Source: Bordetella genomosp. 9
Lineage (GTDB): Bacteria; Pseudomonadota; Gammaproteobacteria; Burkholderiales; Burkholderiaceae_B
NCBI RefSeq assembly: GCF_002261425.1
Contig: NZ_NEVJ01000002.1
Span: 558,001 to 622,000, forward strand
Direction: 5' to 3'
DNA: 64,000 nucleotides
Shown here: in pieces, positions 41,867 to 52,042 of the stretch
How the letters are laid out: every line of letters begins with the position of its first letter
Position numbering within the stretch: position 1 is the stretch's first letter
Notes under the pieces: generated by a model
What the model was told of the DNA's origin: nothing
The model's input: only the letters and a program-made list of their open reading frames with translations
The model's database searches: none
Translations under genes and position numbers: made by a program

Positions 41867-42469
41867 ATGCGCCTGCGCCGTCGTCGCATCCAACAGGGAT
41901 TCTCGCTGATCGAGGTGTCCATCGTCACCGCCATTGTCCTGCTGATCGCCATCGTCGGCATTCCCGCGATCGGCAGCTACGTCATCGAAAACAAGGTCCC
42001 CAAAGTGGGGGAGGAACTTCAACGCTTCGTCGCGCGCGTCAAGGCCAATAGCCAGGGCGACGTCGTGGCCCCGTATGCCGACCTGCATGACGGCATGCTG
42101 GCCAACGCCTTGCGCGATTCCAGCGTATTCGCCGTGCGCGGCAACGACGCGTCCGCCTTGGTGGCGCATGGCCTGGGCGGCAATGGCTCGGCGGGCAACG
42201 GCACGATCGGCCTGGCGCCGGCGTCCTTCGCGGGCGCGGGGCCGGGATCCGCCTTTACGCTGACCCTGACCAATGTCCACAACGCGGCGTGTCCGGGGTT
42301 GGCCTCCGTCATGCAGCGCGTATCGGAAATCATCACGGTCGAAGGCCAGGGCGGGCCGGTGGTGGTCAAGGACAATGGCGCCTCGCCGCCCAAGGGCTAC
42401 GACGCCATGCTGGCGCAGGCCCAGTGCGCGCGTGGCGACGCCAACACCTTCGTCTTCACCGCGCGCTGA
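41867..42469 (+). CDS. pilS: Type IVb major prepilin
   Basis: The 200-residue prepilin has an 11-residue basic leader (MRLRRRRIQQG) and processing site G/FSLIEVS with Glu at +5, then the hydrophobic N-terminal helix (IVTAIVLLIAIVGIPAIG). Two cysteines (NAACPGL and QAQCARG) should form the disulfide that delimits the variable D-region. This matches the PilS layout of R64-type thin pili. AAGGAG lies 5 bp before the ATG, one of the best ribosome-binding sites of the locus, which suits a highly made structural subunit. Confidence 0.9.
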   Translation: MRLRRRRIQQGFSLIEVSIVTAIVLLIAIVGIPAIGSYVIENKVPKVGEELQRFVARVKANSQGDVVAPYADLHDGMLANALRDSSVFAVRGNDASALVAHGLGGNGSAGNGTIGLAPASFAGAGPGSAFTLTLTNVHNAACPGLASVMQRVSEIITVEGQGGPVVVKDNGASPPKGYDAMLAQAQCARGDANTFVFTAR

Positions 42470-42481
42470 CGGGTGGCGTCC

Positions 42482-43567
42482 ATGCCGGGTATGCATCGAC
42501 ATCGCCGGGCGCGCCGGCGTCCAGGCCAGCGGGGGTTCGCGTTGCTGGAGCTCACCGTCGCCGTCGCCATCACCTGCGTGCTGGCGATATGGGCGGCCGA
42601 GCGCCTGCTGCATCAGGTGGACGGCGTGGCGGAACAGGCCGCGGGGCGATGGCTGCTGGAGATCCACGGCGCCCTCGATGGCATGCTGGCCCGCCATGGC
42701 GCGGCACTGGCCGAGGGCGAGGTCCCCGTGGATGGGCAGGGTGGGGCGCTTTACGCGGACCCCTGGGCGCCCAGCCTGGCCGAACTCAAGGGCGCGGGAC
42801 ATCTGCCGGCGTCGTTTCCGGACCATGGGCCGCTGGGCATGCGCGCCACCGTCAAGCTATGGCGCGACGACGCCTGCCCCGGCCTGGCGTGCCGCGTCGA
42901 AGCCCTGGCCTACGCACGCGTCGCCGCCGGATCGGTGACCGGCCCAGGCGCGGCGGGGGAGGAGCCGGCCGGATCGCCCGACATCTCGCGCATCGCGGGC
43001 GTCCTGCTGGCGACTGGCGGCCTGGGAGCCGGCGTATCCGAACTTGCGCCGCATCGCCTGCGTGGCGCCGGCTTCGACCTGCCGAATCCCCCGGCGGCCG
43101 GCATGGCGCGGCTGCCCATCGGCACGGTCGCCGTCCGCGCCGGCCGGGAAGCGGGCGACGCCGGGCGCTACCTGCGGACACACGACGCCAGGGACCCGCA
43201 ATTCCGCGGCGACGTGTCCGCGACGGGCACCCTGTCGACCGGCGGCCGGCTCGTCGCCGGGGAGCACCTGAAACTGGGCGCCGTCGAAGTCGCCGGCGCC
43301 GCGTGCCCGGAAAACGGGCTGCTCGCCCGCGACCGGGAAGGCGGCCTGCTGAACTGTGCGGCAGGCGTCTGGGCCGTGCCGGGGGGCTTCGGCGGCGCCT
43401 ATGCCACCAATACCGGCATCGGCTGCGGTATCGCCGGCCGCTCATCGATCAATCCGAGGACAGGCGCCTGTTCCTGTCCGCCAGGCCATCGCGCCGTGCT
43501 GGTCGCGGCGGGGGGCGAAAGGGACGCCGAGGTAGGCTGGACCGAGGGTTATGTATGCCTGCGGTGA
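42482..43567 (+). CDS. pilV: PilV-like minor pilin/tip adhesin
   Basis: The 361-residue protein has an 18-residue basic leader and a prepilin site RG/FALLELTVAVAITC. The long C-terminal part is Gly-rich and ends in a Cys-rich tail (GIGCGIAGRSS, GACSCPPG, EGYVCLR). Position and layout fit PilV, the pilus-tip adhesin of R64-type pili. In R64 the PilV 3' end is rearranged by a shufflon; here there is one fixed 3' end and no recombinase gene or inverted-repeat segments. The frame is open back to a GTG at 42473; I prefer ATG 42482. Confidence 0.78.
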   Translation: MPGMHRHRRARRRPGQRGFALLELTVAVAITCVLAIWAAERLLHQVDGVAEQAAGRWLLEIHGALDGMLARHGAALAEGEVPVDGQGGALYADPWAPSLAELKGAGHLPASFPDHGPLGMRATVKLWRDDACPGLACRVEALAYARVAAGSVTGPGAAGEEPAGSPDISRIAGVLLATGGLGAGVSELAPHRLRGAGFDLPNPPAAGMARLPIGTVAVRAGREAGDAGRYLRTHDARDPQFRGDVSATGTLSTGGRLVAGEHLKLGAVEVAGAACPENGLLARDREGGLLNCAAGVWAVPGGFGGAYATNTGIGCGIAGRSSINPRTGACSCPPGHRAVLVAAGGERDAEVGWTEGYVCLR

Positions 43568-43582
43568 ACGCCCGCTACCCTC

Positions 43583-43588
43583 TATAAT
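43583..43588 (+). promoter_or_regulatory. Candidate -10 box for alaS
   Basis: A perfect TATAAT lies 35 bp before the preferred alaS ATG, directly after the pilV stop. No convincing -35 is found 16-18 bp upstream. Confidence 0.45.
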
Positions 43589-43623
43589 GAAAAATTCGCC
43601 TCATGTCGACCGATTCATCCGCG

Positions 43624-46245
43624 ATGAAATCCTCCGAGATCCGCCAGAAGTTCCTGCAGTTCTTCCAGTCCAAGGGGCATACCATCGTCCCTTCGTCGTC
43701 GCTGGTTCCCGGCAACGACCCGACCCTGCTGTTCACCAATTCGGGCATGGTGCAGTTCAAGGACGTGTTCACCGGCAAGGAAACGCGCGCCTATACGCGA
43801 GCCACATCGTCGCAGCGCAGCGTGCGTGCCGGTGGCAAGCACAACGATCTGGAAAACGTCGGCTACACCGCGCGGCATCACACGTTCTTCGAGATGCTGG
43901 GCAACTTCAGCTTCGGCGACTACTTCAAGCGCGATGCCATCCATTACGCCTGGGAATTGCTGACCACGGTGTACAAGCTGCCCGCCGAAAAGCTCTGGGT
44001 CACGGTCTACCACGAAGACGACGAAGCCTACGACATCTGGGCCAAGGAAATCGGCGTACCGACCGAACGCATCATCCGTATCGGCGACAACAAGGGTGCG
44101 CGCTACGCCTCGGACAATTTCTGGCAGATGGCGGAAACCGGCCCCTGCGGTCCGTGTTCGGAAATCTTCTACGACCACGGCCCCGGCATCTGGGGCGGCC
44201 CCCCGGGATCGCCGGAAGAAGACGGCGATCGCTACATCGAAATCTGGAATCTGGTGTTCATGCAGTTCGAGCGCGACGCGGCCGGCAATATGTCGAAGCT
44301 GCCCAAGCCCTGCGTCGATACCGGCATGGGGCTGGAGCGCATTTCCGCCGTCCTGCAGGGCGTGCATTCGAACTACGAGATCGATCTCTTCCAGAAGCTG
44401 ATCGCCGCCGCCGGCCGGGAAACCGGCATCAGCGACCTGCACGACAACTCGCTGAAGGTCATCGCCGATCACATCCGCGCCTGTTCCTTCCTGATCGTCG
44501 ACGGCGTCATTCCCAGCAATGAAGGCCGGGGCTACGTGCTACGCCGTATCGTGCGCCGCGCCTTGCGCCATGGCTACAAGCTGGGCCAGACCAAGCCTTT
44601 CTTCCACCGCCTGGTGGCGGACCTGGTCGGCGAAATGGGCGATGCCTATCCGGAACTCGCCAACGCCGCCGAGCGTGTCGCCCAGGTGCTCAAGCAGGAA
44701 GAAGAGCGCTTCGGCGAAACCCTCGAAAACGGCATGAAGATCCTGGAAGGCGCGCTGGCCGGCGTGCCCAAGGGCGGGCAGCTGGACGGCACCACGCTGT
44801 TCACCCTGTACGACACCTATGGCTTCCCGGTGGACCTGACCGCCGACATCTGCCGCGAGCGCGGCGTGGAAGTCGACCTGGCGGGCTTCGATACGGCAAT
44901 GGCGCGGCAACGCGAACAGGCCCGCGCCGCGGGCAAGTTCAAAATGGCGGAAGGCCTGGCCTACGATGGCGCCGACACGCGTTTCGTGGGCTACGAGTCC
45001 ATCGAGCTGGATGACGTCAAGGTCATCGCGCTGTATGCGGACGGCACCTCGGTGGACCGCATCCAGGCGGGGCAGGAAGCCGTCGTCGTGCTGGACGCCA
45101 CGCCGTTCTACGCCGAATCGGGCGGCCAGGTGGGCGATGCCGGCCTGCTGGAGGCGGACGGCATGCGCTTTGCCGTCGCCGACACGCAAAAGGTGCAGAC
45201 GGGCGTGTTCGGCCACCATGGCAAGCTGGAATCCGGCAGCCTGGCGGTCGGCGATACGGTCCTGGCGCGCGTCGACGCGGTGCGGCGCGCCCGCACCGTG
45301 CGCAACCACTCGGCCACGCATTTGATGCACAAGGCGCTGCGCGAAGTCCTGGGTAGCCACGTGCAACAGCGCGGCTCCCTGGTCGACCCGGAGAAGACCC
45401 GCTTCGATTTCGCGCATGACGCGCCCATGACGGCCGATCAGATCGCCCGCGTAGAAGCCATCGTCAATGCGGAAGTCCTGGCCAACCAGCCCGCGCAGGT
45501 GCGCGTCCTGCCGTACGAAGAAGCGGTCAAGGGCGGCGCCATGGCCTTGTTTGGCGAAAAGTACGGCGACACGGTCCGTGTCCTGGATATCGGCTCCTCG
45601 CGTGAACTGTGCGGCGGCACGCACGTCATGCGCACGGGCGACATCGGCATGTTCAAGATCGTCGGCGAAAGCGGCGTCGCCGCCGGCGTACGTCGCGTCG
45701 AAGCCATTACCGGCGACAACACGCTGGCCTGGGTGCAGGCGCAGACCGCCTTGCTGAACCGCGCCGCGTCCGCCCTGCGCGCGTCGGCCGCCGATCTGCC
45801 CGACCGCATCGCCCAGGTGCAGGAACAGGTCAAGTCGCTGGAAAAGGACCTGGACCAGGCCCGCAGCCGCCTGGCGTCCAGCGCCGGCAACGACCTGGCG
45901 GCCCGCCAGACGGTGGAAATCAAGGGCATCAAGGTCCTGGCCGCCGGCATCGACAGCGCCGATCCCAAGGCGTTGCGCGGCATGGTCGACCAGCTCAAGG
46001 ACAAGCTCAAGCCGGCCGTGGTGCTGCTGGCGGCCTCGGCCGACGGCAAGATCAGCGTGGTCGGCGGCGTCACGGCCGACCTCACCGATCGCATCAAGGC
46101 CGGCGACCTGGTGGGCTTCGTGTCCAGCCAGCTGGGCGGCAAGGGCGGCGGACGTCCGGACATGGCCATGGGCGGCGGCAGCGATACGGCGGCCTTGCCG
46201 GCCGCCATCGCCAGCGTGCGCCAATGGGTGGATGAGCGGCTGTGA
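43624..46245 (+). CDS. alaS: Alanyl-tRNA synthetase
   Basis: The 873-residue enzyme charges tRNA-Ala and edits mischarged Ser/Gly. The class II catalytic core ([20 protein letters not shown]), the editing-domain zinc/His motif [21 protein letters not shown] and a C-terminal domain are all visible. Length matches E. coli AlaS (876 aa). I prefer ATG 43624 ([14 protein letters not shown]), as in Bordetella homologues I recall; ATG 43603 would add seven residues. A tusA-family gene overlaps the stop. Confidence 0.97.
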   Translation: MKSSEIRQKFLQFFQSKGHTIVPSSSLVPGNDPTLLFTNSGMVQFKDVFTGKETRAYTRATSSQRSVRAGGKHNDLENVGYTARHHTFFEMLGNFSFGDYFKRDAIHYAWELLTTVYKLPAEKLWVTVYHEDDEAYDIWAKEIGVPTERIIRIGDNKGARYASDNFWQMAETGPCGPCSEIFYDHGPGIWGGPPGSPEEDGDRYIEIWNLVFMQFERDAAGNMSKLPKPCVDTGMGLERISAVLQGVHSNYEIDLFQKLIAAAGRETGISDLHDNSLKVIADHIRACSFLIVDGVIPSNEGRGYVLRRIVRRALRHGYKLGQTKPFFHRLVADLVGEMGDAYPELANAAERVAQVLKQEEERFGETLENGMKILEGALAGVPKGGQLDGTTLFTLYDTYGFPVDLTADICRERGVEVDLAGFDTAMARQREQARAAGKFKMAEGLAYDGADTRFVGYESIELDDVKVIALYADGTSVDRIQAGQEAVVVLDATPFYAESGGQVGDAGLLEADGMRFAVADTQKVQTGVFGHHGKLESGSLAVGDTVLARVDAVRRARTVRNHSATHLMHKALREVLGSHVQQRGSLVDPEKTRFDFAHDAPMTADQIARVEAIVNAEVLANQPAQVRVLPYEEAVKGGAMALFGEKYGDTVRVLDIGSSRELCGGTHVMRTGDIGMFKIVGESGVAAGVRRVEAITGDNTLAWVQAQTALLNRAASALRASAADLPDRIAQVQEQVKSLEKDLDQARSRLASSAGNDLAARQTVEIKGIKVLAAGIDSADPKALRGMVDQLKDKLKPAVVLLAASADGKISVVGGVTADLTDRIKAGDLVGFVSSQLGGKGGGRPDMAMGGGSDTAALPAAIASVRQWVDERL

Positions 46246-46538
46246 GCAGCAACCCAGAGACGGGTGCCGGCATGGCCGGCCCGGCTGACGCCTCCCAGGC
46301 GGAGCCGGCGCCGGTCGCCGACCTGGAAATCGACGCCAACGGCCTGGCCTGTCCGCTGCCGATCCTGCGCGCCAAGAAAGCCTTGGCGCAGCTGACCAGC
46401 GGGCAGGTGCTGAAGGTCCTGACCACCGACCGGAACGCCATCCGCGACTTCCAGGCATTCTGCCGGCAGACGGGCAATACGCTGTTGCGCCAGGAAGACA
46501 ACTCGGGCCAGGGCGTGCACTACCTGCGCCGCCGCTGA
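46242..46538 (+). CDS. TusA-family sulfurtransferase-like protein
   Basis: The 98-residue protein ends in a TusA/SirA-like domain with the catalytic Cys-Pro-x-Pro motif in [17 protein letters not shown] 27-residue Ala/Pro-rich extension precedes it. TusA passes persulfide sulfur to tRNA thiolation or cofactor paths; several paralogues exist in most genomes and the partner of this one is unknown. It starts at GTG 46242, overlapping the alaS stop (GTGA), so it is cotranscribed and translationally coupled. Confidence 0.88.
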   Translation: MSSNPETGAGMAGPADASQAEPAPVADLEIDANGLACPLPILRAKKALAQLTSGQVLKVLTTDRNAIRDFQAFCRQTGNTLLRQEDNSGQGVHYLRRR

Positions 46539-46546
46539 CGAAGCAT

Positions 46547-46575
46547 TTGCCGTCACTCGGTATCGATGCTAGAAT
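46547..46575 (+). promoter_or_regulatory. Sigma-70-type promoter of rpsP operon
   Basis: TTGCCG (46547-46552), an exact 17-bp spacer and TAGAAT (46570-46575) lie 35 bp before the rpsP start codon, just after the tusA-like stop. Spacing and -10 are near consensus. Confidence 0.75.
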
Positions 46576-46610
46576 CTACTGTTTTTCACAACCAATTCAA
46601 GGGATTACCT

Positions 46611-46871
46611 ATGCTGGTGATTCGTCTGGCCCGCGGTGGGTCGAAAAAGCGTCCGTTCTATAACCTGGTGGCGACCGACTCGCGTAACCGCCGCGACGGC
46701 CGTTTCGTCGAGCGCGTCGGTTTCTACAATCCCGTTGCCAACGAAGGCACGGAAAAGCTGCGTATCGCCATGGACCGCGTCCAGTACTGGACCGGCAACG
46801 GCGCCCAGCTGTCGCCCGCCGTGGCCCGTCTGGTCAAGGATTATTCGGCCAAGGTTTCGGCTTCGGCCTGA
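46611..46871 (+). CDS. rpsP: 30S ribosomal protein S16
   Basis: The 86-residue protein begins [20 protein letters not shown], the diagnostic S16 N terminus, and contains [14 protein letters not shown]. It is needed for 30S assembly. It heads the rpsP–rimM–trmD transcription unit. The 15-residue in-frame extension upstream is leader sequence containing the promoter region. Confidence 0.97.
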   Translation: MLVIRLARGGSKKRPFYNLVATDSRNRRDGRFVERVGFYNPVANEGTEKLRIAMDRVQYWTGNGAQLSPAVARLVKDYSAKVSASA

Positions 46872-46876
46872 TTGCG

Positions 46877-46903
46877 CTGACAGCCCTGACAGTCCTGACC
46901 GGG
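46877..46903. repeat. Degenerate 9-bp tandem repeat between rpsP and rimM
   Basis: Three adjacent units, CTGACAGCC, CTGACAGTC and CTGACCGGG, follow the rpsP stop. It has the same unit length as the arrays in glnE, pilQ and rimM but is non-coding. The remaining rpsP–rimM spacer (97 bp) shows nothing else distinctive. Confidence 0.7.
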
Positions 46904-46968
46904 TGCTTTACCTGTGAACAGGGCAGGGCAGTACGCCCTACGCCTGGTTCCATGACCCGCGCCGCGCA

Positions 46969-47697
46969 ATGAGCAACGCCGCTACTCCCATGGTGGCGCC
47001 CGCCGACCTGGTCGAGCTCGGGCGTATCGCCGCGGCCTACGGGGTCAAGGGCTGGGTCAAGATCCAGCCTCATTCGGCCGATGCGGATGTCCTGCTGTCC
47101 ATCGCGACAGCGGCGCATGCCGACTCAGCCGCTGGCTCATCCAGGTCATCCGGGTCATCCAGGTCCCCCTCGCCTGAAAAGCCATCTTCCGCCGCGTCGG
47201 CTTCGACCTGGTGGTTGATGCGACCCGTGCTGCCCGGCTCCGCCGCCGCGGCATCCGGCAAGTCCTCGCCCGCGATCGCATACGTCGTCAAGGCCGCGCG
47301 CGCGCACGGTTCGACCGTCGTCGCGCAGCTGGCTGGCATCGACGATCGCGATCAGGCGGAGGCGCTGAAAGGCATGGCCGTCTGTGCGCCGCGCAGCGCT
47401 TTTCCCGCGCCCGACGAAGACGAGTATTACTGGGTCGACCTGATCGGTTGCGCCCTCTATGGCGACGACGACGGTACGCCGGTCCTGCTGGGCATCGTCG
47501 ACGAAGTCCTGGATAACGGCGCGCATGCCGTGCTGAAGATCCTGCGCCAGGCCCCCGGCCCGGCGGGCGGCCTGCAACCCCTGCTCGACGCCAAGGGCCG
47601 CCAGGTCGAAATGCTCGTGCCTTTCGTGCATGCCCACATCCGTGCCGTGGACCTGCAAGGCCGCCGCATAGACAGCGACTGGCCGCTGGATTTCTGA
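46969..47697 (+). CDS. rimM: 16S rRNA processing protein RimM, with internal insertion
   Basis: The 242-residue protein assists 30S maturation and binds S19. The N-terminal domain ([20 protein letters not shown]) and the C-terminal PRC-barrel ([33 protein letters not shown]) are intact. Between LLSIATA and STWWLMRP, at about residues 48-80, is a Ser/Ala-rich insert that makes it longer than usual RimM (about 170-200 aa). Part of the insert is three 9-bp tandem units at 47137-47163. The insert falls in a loop of the N-terminal barrel. The stop overlaps the trmD start by 1 bp. Confidence 0.93.
   Translation: MSNAATPMVAPADLVELGRIAAAYGVKGWVKIQPHSADADVLLSIATAAHADSAAGSSRSSGSSRSPSPEKPSSAASASTWWLMRPVLPGSAAAASGKSSPAIAYVVKAARAHGSTVVAQLAGIDDRDQAEALKGMAVCAPRSAFPAPDEDEYYWVDLIGCALYGDDDGTPVLLGIVDEVLDNGAHAVLKILRQAPGPAGGLQPLLDAKGRQVEMLVPFVHAHIRAVDLQGRRIDSDWPLDF
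47137..47163. repeat. 9-bp tandem repeat inside rimM
   Basis: TCATCCAGG, TCATCCGGG and TCATCCAGG are adjacent in frame and encode Ser-Ser-Arg/Gly units in the RimM insert. Confidence 0.9.
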
Positions 47698-48464
47698 TGC
47701 GTTTCGACGTTCTTACCCTGTTCCCCGACATGTTCACGGTCGTGCGGGACCTGGGAGTGACCGGCCGTGCGCACGGCCAGGGCAAATGGAATCTCCAGGC
47801 CTGGAACCCGCGCGATTTCACCAGCGACGTCCATCGCACCGTGGACGATCGCCCTTATGGTGGCGGCCCGGGCATGGTGATGATGGCGCCCCCCCTGGCG
47901 GCCGCGGTGCAGGCCGCGCAGGCGCGCCGCGCCGCCGACGCGCTGCCGCCCGCCCCGGTCATCCTGCTTTCCCCCACCGGCCGGCGCTTCGATCAGCCCC
48001 GCGCCCAGGCACTGGCGGCCTCCGCCGGGGCGCTGCTCATCTGCGGGCGCTATGAAGGCGTGGACCAGCGCTTCATCGATCGTTATGTCGATGAAGAACT
48101 TTCCCTGGGCGACTTCGTGCTTTCCGGCGGCGAGCTTGCCGCCCTGGCCGTGGTCGACGCCACGGTGCGCCTGTTGCCCGGCGTCCTGAACGACGACGAA
48201 TCGGCCGTGCAGGATTCCTTCAATCCGGCCCTGTCCGGGCTGCTGGACAGTCCGCACTACACACGTCCGGAAGTCTATGACGGCGTGGCCGTGCCGGCGC
48301 CCCTGCTGTCGGGCCATCACGCCAACATCGCGCGCTGGCGCCGCGAACAATCCCTGCGCCTGACGGCCGCCCGGCGCCCCGACCTGATCGAGCAGGCACG
48401 CGCGCGCGGGTGGCTGACGCCGCAGGACGAGCGCTTCCTGAAGACCTTGCAGGCCGGCGACTAG
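47697..48464 (+). CDS. trmD: tRNA (guanine-N1)-methyltransferase TrmD
   Basis: The 255-residue SPOUT methyltransferase makes m1G37, which prevents +1 frameshifting. Visible are [13 protein letters not shown], the [13 protein letters not shown] loop, the trefoil knot SAM site [16 protein letters not shown] and [12 protein letters not shown]. The ATG shares one base with the rimM stop (TGATG). The usual next gene, rplS, is absent; the convergent valS gene ends 95 bp on. Confidence 0.97.
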   Translation: MRFDVLTLFPDMFTVVRDLGVTGRAHGQGKWNLQAWNPRDFTSDVHRTVDDRPYGGGPGMVMMAPPLAAAVQAAQARRAADALPPAPVILLSPTGRRFDQPRAQALAASAGALLICGRYEGVDQRFIDRYVDEELSLGDFVLSGGELAALAVVDATVRLLPGVLNDDESAVQDSFNPALSGLLDSPHYTRPEVYDGVAVPAPLLSGHHANIARWRREQSLRLTAARRPDLIEQARARGWLTPQDERFLKTLQAGD

Positions 48465-48559
48465 GCGCCGGCCCCGCCGCCGATGCCGCCGACAGCGGCA
48501 ACCGGGCCGGAGGCGCCTGCAGCGGCCCGCAGGCCGAAAGACCGCAGGCCATCAGGTCA

Positions 48560-51439
48560 TCAGGCCGCCAGCTTGCCCCGCTGCTCGCGCACCTTGTTCA
48601 AGGTCTCGGAAAACTGCGCCAGCCGCGCCTTTTCCTGTTCCACCACGGCCGCCGGCGCCCGATCGACGAAGCTCGCGTTCGACAGCTTGCCGTTGGCCTT
48701 GGCGATTTCCCCTTCCAGCCGGGCGATTTCCTTGTCCAGTCGTGCGCGCTCCGCCACCACGTCGATCTCGACGTGCAGCATCAGCCGCGCGTCACCGACC
48801 ACCTGCACCGGCGCGCCGACGTCCGGCAGCTGGTCCACCACGTCCACCTGCGTCAGGCGCGCCAGCGCCGCCAGATAGGGCGCATTGCGCGACAGCAACT
48901 GCGCCGGGCCTTGCGCGATGAGCGGCACCTTCTGCGCGGGCGACAGATTCATCTCGCCGCGCAGGGCCCGCACCGCTTCGATCTGGGCCTTCAGTTCAGC
49001 CACGTCGGCCTCGGCCTGCTTGTCCACCGCGGCGGGGTTGGCGCGCGGATAGGGCTGCACGCTGACGCTGTCCGGCGTTCCTGCCTGCCGCTTGCCAGCC
49101 ACCACCGACACCTTCTGCCAAAGCTCTTCGGTGATGAAGGGGATGATGGGATGCGCCAGCCGCAGCACCACTTCCAGCACGCGGATCAGCGTGGCCCGGG
49201 TCGCCGCCTGCTGCGCCGCCGTACCGGTCTGCAGCTGCACCTTGGCCAGCTCGACGTACCAGTCGCAGTACTCGTCCCAGACGAAGCGATACAGGGCATT
49301 GGCGACGTTGTCGAAGCGGTAATCGGCAAAGCCGCGTTCGACTTCCGCTTCCAGTTCCTGCAGCTGGCTGACGATCCAGCGGTCGACGAAACTGGTTTCG
49401 CCCGCCGCCGCCGCCGCGACATCGTGTCCTTCCGTGTTCATCAACACGAAGCGCGTGGCATTCCAGAGCTTGTTGCAGAAATTGCGGTAGCCCTCGCAGC
49501 GCTTCAGGTCGAAGTTGATATTGCGCCCCAGCGTGGCATAGGCCGACATGGTGAAGCGCAGCGCATCGGCGCCGTAGGCGGGTATGCCTTCGGGAAATTG
49601 TTTGCGGGTCGCCTTTTCGATGCTGCCGGCCAGCTTCGGATTCATCAGGCCGTAAGTGCGCTTGGCGACCAGCGTTTCCAGGTCGACGCCGTCGATCAGG
49701 TCCACCGGATCCAGCGTATTGCCCTTGGATTTGCTCATCTTCTGGCCTTCCGCGTCGCGGATCAGGCCGTGCATGTAGACGTGCCGGAAGGGGATCTGCC
49801 CCGTCAGGTGCATCGACATCATGATCATGCGGGCGACCCAGAAGAAAATAATGTCGAAGCCCGTGACCAGCACGCTGGACGGCAGGTAGCGCTCCATGTC
49901 CGGCGTCTTCTCCGGCCAGCCCAGGTCGGTGAACGGCACCAGCGCCGACGAAAACCACGTGTCCAGCACGTCTTCGTCGCGTTCCAGCGGACCCTCGACG
50001 CCGGCGGCCCGCGCCTGCTCCAGCGCTTCCGCCTCGTCGTGGGCGACGAAGATGCTGCCATCCTTGGCGTACCAGGCCGGAATCTGGTGGCCCCACCACA
50101 ATTGGCGCGAAATGCACCAGTCCTGGATGTTGTCCAGCCACTGGTTGTAGATCGTCGCCCAGTTTTCCGGATAGAACGTCACCCGGCCATCGGCCACGGC
50201 GTCCAGCGCGACCTGGGTAATGCTCTTTCCGGGGTGCAGCGTGCCTTCCGGCGCCGGCTTGCTCATCGCCATGAACCACTGGTCGGTCAGCATGGGCTCC
50301 AGCACGACGCCGGTGCGGTCGCCCTTGGGCTGCATCATCTTGTGCTTTTCGACGCTCTTCAGGTAGCCGTTCGCTTCCAGTTCGGCGACCACGGCCTTGC
50401 GCGCCTCGTAACGCTCCAGGCCGCGGAACTGCGCCGGGCCGTTTTCATTGATGTGCGCGTCGGGCGTGAAGATGACGATCAGCGGCAGGTCGTGCCGCAG
50501 CGCGCAGGCATAGTCGTTGAAGTCGTGGGCGCCGGTGATCTTCACCACGCCCGTGCCGAAATCCGGATCGACGAAATCGTCGGCGATGATGGGAATATTG
50601 CGGTCGCACAGCGGCAGCTCCACCAGCTTGCCGACCAGGTGCTTGTAGCGCGCATCGTCCGGGTGCACGCACAGCGCGCCGTCCGCCAGCATGGTTTCAG
50701 GCCGCGTCGTCGCGATGGTCATGCCGCGCAGCGTTACCGTGTTGCCCTCGCGATCGACGATGGTCTGGGGACCGTCGACGAAGGGGTACTCGATGCGCCA
50801 CATAAAGCCTTCGGTTTCCTCGGATTGGACTTCCAGGTCGGAAACCGCGGTCAGCAGCTTGGGATCCCAGTTCACCAGCCGCTTGCCGCGGTAGATCAGC
50901 CCTTCGCGGTGCAGGCGCACGAAGGTTTCGATCACGCCGCGCGACATGCGGTCGTCCATCGTGAAGTATTCGCGCTTCCAGTCCGCGGACGCCCCCAGCC
51001 GGCGCACCTGGCTGGTGATGGTGTTGCCCGACTGCTGCTTCCATTCCCAGACCTTTTCCACGAACTTCTCGCGGCCCAGGTCGTGGCGCGAAATCTGCTG
51101 CGCGTCCAGCTGGCGCTGGACGACGATCTGGGTGGCGATGCCGGCGTGGTCCGTCCCCGGTATCAATACCGTGTCGGCGCCCAGCATGCGGTGGTAGCGC
51201 GTCAGCCCATCCATGATGGTCTGATTGAACGCATGCCCCATGTGCAATGTCCCAGTCACATTGGGTGGGGGAAACTGTATGGCGAAGCTGCCGGGCGCGT
51301 CCTGGGCGCCGTCGACGTGCCGGCCTGCGGCGAAATAGCCGCGCCGGTCCCATTCGGCGTACCAGCGCGCTTCGATCTCGGCGGGTTCGAAGCTCTTGGA
51401 TAGTTCCTGCGACTCGTTCTGGGGTGCGGCTTTGTTCAT
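48560..51439 (-). CDS. valS: Valyl-tRNA synthetase
   Basis: The 959-residue class Ia synthetase has HIGH motif [16 protein letters not shown] near residue 50, the CP1 editing domain with [12 protein letters not shown], the KMSKS motif [11 protein letters not shown], anticodon-binding [13 protein letters not shown], and a C-terminal coiled coil ([20 protein letters not shown]). Length matches E. coli ValS (951 aa). I chose ATG 51439 ([19 protein letters not shown]). It is convergent with trmD and divergent from ndk. The long antisense frame on the + strand is a shadow. Confidence 0.97.
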   Translation of the reverse strand: MNKAAPQNESQELSKSFEPAEIEARWYAEWDRRGYFAAGRHVDGAQDAPGSFAIQFPPPNVTGTLHMGHAFNQTIMDGLTRYHRMLGADTVLIPGTDHAGIATQIVVQRQLDAQQISRHDLGREKFVEKVWEWKQQSGNTITSQVRRLGASADWKREYFTMDDRMSRGVIETFVRLHREGLIYRGKRLVNWDPKLLTAVSDLEVQSEETEGFMWRIEYPFVDGPQTIVDREGNTVTLRGMTIATTRPETMLADGALCVHPDDARYKHLVGKLVELPLCDRNIPIIADDFVDPDFGTGVVKITGAHDFNDYACALRHDLPLIVIFTPDAHINENGPAQFRGLERYEARKAVVAELEANGYLKSVEKHKMMQPKGDRTGVVLEPMLTDQWFMAMSKPAPEGTLHPGKSITQVALDAVADGRVTFYPENWATIYNQWLDNIQDWCISRQLWWGHQIPAWYAKDGSIFVAHDEAEALEQARAAGVEGPLERDEDVLDTWFSSALVPFTDLGWPEKTPDMERYLPSSVLVTGFDIIFFWVARMIMMSMHLTGQIPFRHVYMHGLIRDAEGQKMSKSKGNTLDPVDLIDGVDLETLVAKRTYGLMNPKLAGSIEKATRKQFPEGIPAYGADALRFTMSAYATLGRNINFDLKRCEGYRNFCNKLWNATRFVLMNTEGHDVAAAAAGETSFVDRWIVSQLQELEAEVERGFADYRFDNVANALYRFVWDEYCDWYVELAKVQLQTGTAAQQAATRATLIRVLEVVLRLAHPIIPFITEELWQKVSVVAGKRQAGTPDSVSVQPYPRANPAAVDKQAEADVAELKAQIEAVRALRGEMNLSPAQKVPLIAQGPAQLLSRNAPYLAALARLTQVDVVDQLPDVGAPVQVVGDARLMLHVEIDVVAERARLDKEIARLEGEIAKANGKLSNASFVDRAPAAVVEQEKARLAQFSETLNKVREQRGKLAA

Positions 51440-51529
51440 TACGCGATTCCGGCTGACTGACGGCCCCCTGGCCTGTTTTCCACGGGGCAAACCAGCGATT
51501 TTAAGATGTAGTCGCGAATCGCGCCGTGC

Positions 51530-51535
51530 TAGAAT
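51530..51535 (+). promoter_or_regulatory. Candidate -10 box for ndk
   Basis: TAGAAT lies 51 bp before the ndk ATG, in the otherwise unremarkable 146-bp valS–ndk divergent spacer. No good -35 is found at 17 bp. TTGGAG just before the ATG is the ribosome-binding site. Confidence 0.4.
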
Positions 51536-51585
51536 GTCCGGTTACTGTAAACCACGTAGAAGTCCCTGTTTTTATTGGAGTTTTC

Positions 51586-52023
51586 ATGTCGACCGTATCC
51601 GCCACCCAGCGTACCCTCTCCATCATCAAGCCCGACGCCGTGGCAAAGAACGTTATCGGCCAGATCGTGGCCCGTTTCGAACAGGCCGGCCTGAAGGTCA
51701 TCGCAGCGCGCCTGCAGCAATTGTCGCGCGCCGACGCCGAACGCTTCTACGCTGTCCACAAGGAACGCCCCTTCTTCAAGGACCTGGTCGATTTCATGGT
51801 TTCCGGTCCCGTGTTCGTCCAGGTGCTGGAAGGTGAAGGCGCCATCGCCAAGAACCGCGACCTGATGGGCGCCACCGATCCCAAGAAGGCCGCGCCGGGC
51901 ACCATCCGCGCCGATTTCGCCGACAGCATCGACGCCAACGCCGTCCACGGTTCGGATGCGCCGGAAACCGCCGCCGTCGAAATCGCTTTCTTCTTCCCCG
52001 AAATCAACATCCACAGCCGCTGA
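51586..52023 (+). CDS. ndk: Nucleoside diphosphate kinase
   Basis: The 145-residue enzyme balances NTP and dNTP pools by phosphate transfer through a histidine. The signature [18 protein letters not shown] and the active-site region [20 protein letters not shown] (phospho-His in VHGSD) are present. The start [11 protein letters not shown] follows TTGGAG. The unit ndk–rlmN–rodZ-like–ispG–hisS is a conserved betaproteobacterial arrangement; rlmN starts 19 bp downstream. Confidence 0.97.
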   Translation: MSTVSATQRTLSIIKPDAVAKNVIGQIVARFEQAGLKVIAARLQQLSRADAERFYAVHKERPFFKDLVDFMVSGPVFVQVLEGEGAIAKNRDLMGATDPKKAAPGTIRADFADSIDANAVHGSDAPETAAVEIAFFFPEINIHSR

Positions 52024-52042
52024 TCGCGGCATTGCCGAAGTC

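Noticed and set aside
48410..51403. 997-codon open frame antisense to valS
   Set aside because: It is a shadow of valS. The translation is rich in His, Arg and Gln with no domain pattern, while valS on the other strand has all synthetase motifs.
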